Below are positions 58,968 through 64,000 of a stretch of DNA of 64,000 nt, piece by piece (position 1 is the first letter of the stretch; every line of letters begins with the position of its first letter). Source of the stretch: Erigeron canadensis (taxonomy: Eukaryota; Streptophyta; Magnoliopsida; Asterales; Asteraceae); the NCBI RefSeq assembly GCF_010389155.1, contig NC_057768.1, positions 45,611,633 to 45,675,632 on the forward strand, read 5' to 3'. The translations under genes and the position numbers were made by a program. The notes below the pieces were generated by a model. The model searched no databases. It was not told where the DNA came from and was given only the letters and a program-made list of their open reading frames with translations.

Positions 58968-59146
58968 AAATGGAGTGTGTGGCTGTTAAACAAGCTTGGA
59001 TGTATAACCCCTCATATACTAATTTTTTAATATATCTATAAATGTTTGACCCACATGCTTTTTATAGATTAAAAAAACAAGATGCGGGAGTTCTTTACCC
59101 AAGCTTGAGTGTCTAACAGCTACATAAACCCTAACCTCTTTTTTAT
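58968..59146. mobile_element. MITE, AAGCTTAGGTGT family, copy 3 (diverged)
   Basis: Left arm: GTGTGGCTGTTAAACAAGCTTGG, then CCCTCATATACTAATTTTTT. Right arm: CCCAAGCTTGAGTGTCTAACAGC. Middle CCCACATGCTTTTTATAG resembles CCCCATGATTTTTATGG of copy 1. More diverged than the other two. Confidence 0.6.
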
Positions 59147-59594
59147 ATACTGTAAATAAAAGTAAGAGGTTGTGGTTATGATATGAGAATGGGATCACCA
59201 TAATATGCACTTCTATTTGTAAGTTGTACATTTGTACTCATATCATCAGCTTGGATATAATCATCATGGATAATACTTTTAAAGAGTTCATCAGAGATAT
59301 ATGGCTAAACAATATAGATCATATTATTGTTTAAACTAATTACATTGACCATATTATATATATAAGCCAGTGCATATTATGAATTAAATAAGAACATTAT
59401 ACATGTCACCTACCTTGGACGACAATTTAGGTGATCGTGATTATTCAATTAAGCAAACATCTAGTATTGTTGTATGCCGTGAGACTAAAATATGGGTCTC
59501 AGACGACCTATATATGTTTAACCAATAGCTTAGACACGCGATATATATATTGTTGTAGCTATATATCACAATATTTGGAAAATAAACTCAGGAA
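59147..59594. other. Right part of the segmental duplication
   Basis: 59260-59502 matches 52230-52472 (see that entry), here without the hAT-like insertion. It forms the 3' flank of the broken epoxide hydrolase copy. Confidence 0.7.
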
Positions 59595-60795
59595 TCAGAA
59601 CTTCTTGAGAAACTCAATAATGTGCTGGTTGACCTCATCGGGCTTCTCTTGGTTAATGAAGTGGGCTGCATCTTTTAAGACAACAACTTCTTCCAATAAC
59701 GGAACTTCTTTCTGAAACTCACCATTGTGAATGTACTCCTTGATGCCCGGCATATGATAGGCCATGTCCAGGTCCCCGACAATAAATTTTGATGGCACGG
59801 TCACTTTTGCGCTCGCCCATGATGCACTAAGTTCCCAGCTCCTAAAACCATGCATATATATAAAACAGTACAACTAATTAAAGTTAAAATTGTCACAAAA
59901 ATAGATGAAATGAAATGAAATTTTGTGTAGTGTATATTAAGACTTACAAAGGAATGGCTCGGTAGTAGTTAATTCCACCAGAAATGGTAGTCTTGTCGAG
60001 TTTGCTAGCATAGTACTCAATATCTTCTTCTGATAACCAAGGTGGCAAAGTAACTACGGCGTCATCAGGGGAATGTTTAAATCCTTCACCTTTTGGGGAA
60101 ATAAATTGGTCCTGGCTCACGGAATGTTAGGAACTTCTTCATAATCGTTTTACTATCCATCCGACCTAACTCATCCTCGATGTCTCCAGGTTCCTGCGAA
60201 TATACGTGCTAGGTCATGAATAATTAAATAACAATAAATTGACAGAAACACTGAGAATTTTTGTTTTCTTTTGATACAAGCTATATATATATATATATAT
60301 ATAGGTATGCACACCTGGAATCTGACCATGTAGTGATCCGGCCCGTACACAGCTCTCATCAAATCAATCAAGTTTCCCATTGGCTTCCAAGAGAAATATG
60401 GCACACTCAGGTTCACCAAGGGCTTTGACTCTATCGGGCCTAAACACGCACAAGATCCAAGCAAGGTACGCACCCCAATCATGACCTACAACAAACACCT
60501 TTTCATCTTCACTCGTGCAGATGGCATTCATGATCCCAATAAAGTCACCCACCAAATGAAAGTAGGTGAACTTGGTGTGGTCGTTGACTGGTGCACCTGT
60601 GGTGTCCCCATAGCCACGGAGGTCTGGTACCACGGCTCGGTAGCCATGATCAGCCAGATAAACAATCTGGTGGCGCCAGGAGTACCAGAGCTCAGGAAAC
60701 CCATGGAGTAACAAGACTAATGGGCCTTGACCCATTTCAGCTATATGGAAGTTGAGCCCGTTGACAGCTATGGTCTTGTGTTGTATTCCCTCCAT
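59595..60795 (-). pseudogene. Soluble epoxide hydrolase 4, two frameshifts
   Basis: Minus strand, exons 60795-60315, 60193-59948 and 59841-59595, with intact splice sites and the same phases as its paralogues. Two single extra bases relative to the 53373-54528 copy break the frame: one in exon 1 near 60420 (a GGG run after VKAL) and one in exon 2 near 60102 (a T run beside GGGG). Exons 1 and 2 are each one base longer than in the paralogue, in agreement. Before the first break HGFP and HDWG with the nucleophile Asp are present. Exon 3 still has GDLDMAYH and KDAAHF. Both breaks are in homopolymers, so sequencing error is possible; otherwise a recent pseudogene. Confidence 0.85.
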
Positions 60796-61964
60796 GTTGT
60801 TATTTTTGTGAGTCTAGTGATCAATGAGACACACTGTGATCCAGGTTAAATAATGGTCGATCGTATCCTGGGTCAAGTCAATCTTTATTAATTTCTAAAA
60901 ATGATGGGAATTGAGGTTCACAGTAGTCTATATATATATATATGTCCACGTTGTGAGTGGTGGATCAGTATAATACAATTTTATGGAGGAAACTAGTCAA
61001 ACATGAGGGCTTCACGTCATTCATGGAAATCAATTGTGTGGTCATCCCTATATTTGATTTGGCTAAATATATAGGAATAACAAGGTGTCGTGGGAAAGTT
61101 GGAAAAGGCCTGCAAACTGGTATCTTCCGAATTAAGGGAGCTGCTATAGTTTTATGGAATTCTCTTCTCATGGTCAAGTGTTTACATTTATTGACTTGGC
61201 TATCAACAGAAGATACCAGTTGTTCAATGGTTCCTTGCAGTACAACTACTTGTTCTAATTCTACTTAGCCCAAATCTAAATCTAGGAAACTTACATGTTT
61301 AATTAAGGCTCTATAATAGTTTATATTTATGTGGTTTAGGTAGTTATATTAGCATAATCCACCTTCATAGACAGCCGTACTAGGAAATGCAAGTGATGTT
61401 AGATTCAGGTTTACAAGTAAGATCGACTTTAAACTATAGATTTGCTATATACCTTTTGTTTTATCCTGATGTGAAAAATGAAATATTGTTGACGTTCATT
61501 GGTATGTTGTTTCCTATCGGTGATCCAAACGGTTTGGGCCTTGGGGACTCTGCGGCGTGGAGATGAAGAATACAAGTAAATGCAATATATGGTAGTAGAA
61601 CTTAGGGGGTGTTTGGTATTGCGATTACAAAACAGAATCCGCGTTTGGTATTGCAATAATCAGATAATCACTTTATAACTCAATCCCAAAATATATGAAA
61701 GAGTGGTAGTTAGATACGTTTCTTTCAAAATTCAAAATACATAATATATAAACTTACATATAAAGCAGCAACTGGTAAATTAGTAAACAACAGAGTAACA
61801 GTTTTTAGATTAACTCTTTAAACTAAGAGCGCTTAAATGAAACATTCCAAGCAGAAACACGCAATTAATTAAATTTACAGAAGAAAGGAACAAGATATGA
61901 TGGGCAAATTGACAGCACAATTATTAATGTCAACCAAACTAAGCTAATTATAAAACATCATATA
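60796..61964. other. Spacer between sEH4 and sEH5
   Basis: First 50 bases match the 5' flank of sEH3. The open frame at 60957-61268 on the plus strand has no recognisable protein. GGGGGTGTTTGGTATTGCGAT at about 61614 resembles a hAT- or PIF-type MITE end, with no clear partner. Confidence 0.45.
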
Positions 61965-63146
61965 TCATGGTTCAACAGAAAAGTGTTGAATGAAATGGTG
62001 GATATGTTGGTTAATTTCATCAGGCTTTTCTTCATGAAGAAAATGAGCCACACCTTGGAGGATGACTACATCTTCCAAAAGAGGCACATCCTTCTTAAAC
62101 CCGCCTTTTTGTATGTAGTCTTTAGCACCCATCGTGTGATAGGTCAGATCAAGATCACCCACAATGAACTTCACTGGAACTTTTATCTGAGCACCGGTCC
62201 ATGGTGCAGTTAGCTCCCAGTTTCTGAAAATATATTCATGTTAATTATATCGCATACTTTATTCGTCTATATATGTATATGTTTTCATTACATGTGTAAA
62301 AATATTATTATGTACCTAGTTTAAATTTAGAAAACTTACATGTTTAAGGCTCTGTAGTAGTTTAGACCTCCTGTGAAGCCCGTTTTCTCAAACTTGCTTG
62401 TATAGTATGCGAGATCTTCTTTTGAAATCCATGAAGGCAGGGTTATAGGATCATCAGGTGAGGTTCCAAATCCAATACCTTTGGGTAGACAAAGTGCTTC
62501 AGGCTTGCGGAAATTGAAGAAATTGCTTAAAACTCTTTCTGTTCCCCATACCGCAAATTCCCCTTCTATTTCTCCCGGTTCCTAAAATTAAACATACTAT
62601 ATGCGATAATTTTAATAAAAAATAAAAAACAAAACATCTAAATCAGATGGGTTAGAATTGAACCTGAAATCTGGTAATGTAGTAATCCTTTCCATAAAGA
62701 TGTTGAAGGGCATCAAGAGGTTTGTACTTGGGATTTCTTGGACTAAAAGGAACACTTAAAGCCACCAACGCTTTCACTTTATCAGGACGATAAAGACACA
62801 AAGCCCAGGCCATAACCGCGCCCCAGTCATGTGCCACCACAAACACCTTATTGTTTTCCCCTGGGCCCGCCACGGCATCAATGAGAGCCACCAGGTCACC
62901 AACCACATGAAGGGTGGTGAACTTGGCTGGGTCCGAGATAGGAGCACCAGTGGTGTCACCGTAGCCACGGAGATCAGGGGCTATAGCGCGATATCCGTGT
63001 GAAGCAAGGTATAGAATCTGGTGGCGCCATGTGTACCAAAGTTCTGGGAAGCCGTGGATCAGGAGAACCGTCGGGCCTTTGCCTAGCTCGGCTACGTGCA
63101 TATTTATGCCGTTGACTGCTACCATCTTGTGCTCGATCTGTTCCAT
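61965..63146 (-). CDS. Soluble epoxide hydrolase 5 of the cluster, 327 aa
   Basis: Three exons on the minus strand: 63146-62664, 62581-62340 and 62223-61965, all GT-AG. HGFP at 31-34, nucleophile Asp 107 in VVAHDWGAV (Ala where the other copies have Gly two residues before the Asp), lid Tyr in KDYYITRFQ and LNYYR, Asp in GDLDLTYH and His 302 in QGVAHF. Exon 3 is 12 bases longer than in the other members, giving a C-terminal extension (HFSVEP). The start MEQIEHK aligns with the other copies; a longer in-frame start at 63272 is possible but would add 42 unconserved residues. Closest in style to the plus-strand copy at 47644. Confidence 0.94.
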
Positions 63147-63841
63147 TTTTAGTACCACTTCTGTTTGGCTTTCTTTGTTTGTTGTTGTTGGTGTTGTTAA
63201 GTGTGTGGTTTGTGGCAAAAGGCTTTTTAAGATGTGGAGGACCCAATTCTTGAAGCCAATACATGTTTCCATCCAAAACCAAAAATTACAAAATTGTTAA
63301 TATAGTACTATCAATTTTGTGTAGGATATATGTGGGGATCACTTCTAGATGATCAACTACTCCAGCTAAATTATAGAGAAGAGATATGTACGTACATTAT
63401 GGTTTAAAGTGATAAAATGAAATAATTAATTCGTTTCAAAGTATATATGCCTAGCTACGTACCTTTATAAAAGCATTATTATTATTACAAAATTAAATAA
63501 ATAAATACTACTTTAAAGCTTAATTTATATCGATACTAACACGAGTATTGTGATTGAAGTGAACTACTTTAAAGCTTAATTCAATTCGTTTCCAAAAATG
63601 GTCTCTTGCTGAGCCAACCTAATACTAGATTGAAAAAAGAATTATAGCACCTAATCTATTAATTGCGATCGCATATAAGGATTGATCATACAACCAAAAT
63701 CTATGAAAATTTAGAAATCCGATATTAAGGTGTATTAACACATAACGCAGCAAAAAGTACATGAAGACTTACCCACAATTATCTCAAACAAGTGATCCGT
63801 GCATGTCGAAAAAAGGAAAATTAACCCCTAAGATATGTATA
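63147..63841. other. Upstream region of sEH5
   Basis: Promoter-side DNA, AT-rich, no further gene. CTACTTTAAAGCTTAATT appears twice at about 63508-63525 and 63566-63583. Confidence 0.5.
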
Positions 63842-64000
63842 TCTATTTATACCCCATACTAAAGCAAATTACCCCTTCCCCACATTTAACTATCTACCTT
63901 TGAATTATCTTATTTACCCTCAACATTTACATTACTTTCACACACCTTATCCTTAAAAACCAAAATTAGCCTTAAAAAAAAAACCACACATCACACAAAA
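63842..64000 (+). mobile_element. Helitron 5' end, running off the window
   Basis: TCTATTTATACCCCATACTA followed by AAGCAAATTACCCC matches the 5' start pattern of other Helitrons here (TCTATACTCC..TAAAGCAAA). The 3' end lies beyond the window. Confidence 0.55.

Noticed and set aside
60957..61268. 103-codon plus-strand frame between sEH4 and sEH5
   Set aside because: No domain, no splice structure, no similarity seen to any other part of the window.

Overview
The window is a stretch of AT-rich nuclear DNA from a flowering plant, very probably a eudicot. The evidence is GT-AG introns in every gene, a plant-type U6 snRNA promoter (USE plus TATA), an AP2/ERF factor, a plant CCCH zinc-finger gene, and many plant Helitrons and MITEs. 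The overall repeat style and the sEH cluster fit Asteraceae, but that placement is inference and the species cannot be read from the sequence.

Layout. 1-8 kb: a Helitron, a divergent pair of small unknown genes (1491-1822 minus, frameshifted; 2135-2518 plus), a palindromic MITE, a single-exon AP2/ERF gene (5051-5680) and a 1.1 kb long-terminal-inverted-repeat element. 8-16 kb: a five-exon gene for a small Lys-rich conserved protein (8174-10301, plus) and a seven-exon gene with five CCCH zinc fingers (12985-15984, minus). 17-21.7 kb: a decayed PIF/Harbinger transposon with TTA target duplications, then Helitrons and a MITE. 21.9-27.8 kb: a complete 19-coding-exon cullin-1 gene (745 aa, minus) whose TATA region abuts a Helitron. 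27.8-37 kb: a gene-poor repeat region with Helitrons, MITEs and about 0.9 kb of almost pure A/T. 37.4-40.9 kb: the E2 subunit of branched-chain 2-oxoacid dehydrogenase (502 aa). 41-43.2 kb: an RPA70-like relic, a complete 587 bp Helitron and a GC-richer tandem repeat. 43.5-45.5 kb: an FAHD1-type acylpyruvase (217 aa). 46.67-46.77 kb: an intact U6 snRNA gene. 47.6-63.2 kb: five soluble epoxide hydrolase genes (one plus, four minus), one of them broken by two 1-base insertions.

How the genes relate. The single-copy genes are housekeeping or regulatory: SCF ubiquitin ligase scaffold, Leu/Ile/Val catabolism, acylpyruvate hydrolysis, splicing RNA, transcription and RNA binding. They do not form a pathway. 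The epoxide hydrolases are a true local family with the same three-exon structure and intron phases. The 53.4-54.5 kb and 59.6-60.8 kb copies also share 5' and 3' flanks, so they come from a recent segmental duplication. Such enzymes open fatty-acid epoxides (cutin monomers, oxylipins).

Mobile DNA explains most of the rest: at least eight Helitron ends or elements (three copies of one about 0.57-0.58 kb family), a three-copy MITE family with an AAGCTTAGGTGT core, a Mutator-type MITE with a perfect 9-bp duplication, hAT-type insertions and SINE-like units. I found no CRISPR array, no rRNA, no canonical tRNA gene and no convincing novel multi-gene system. The most notable items are the sEH cluster, the Helitron families and the insertion of elements at gene edges.
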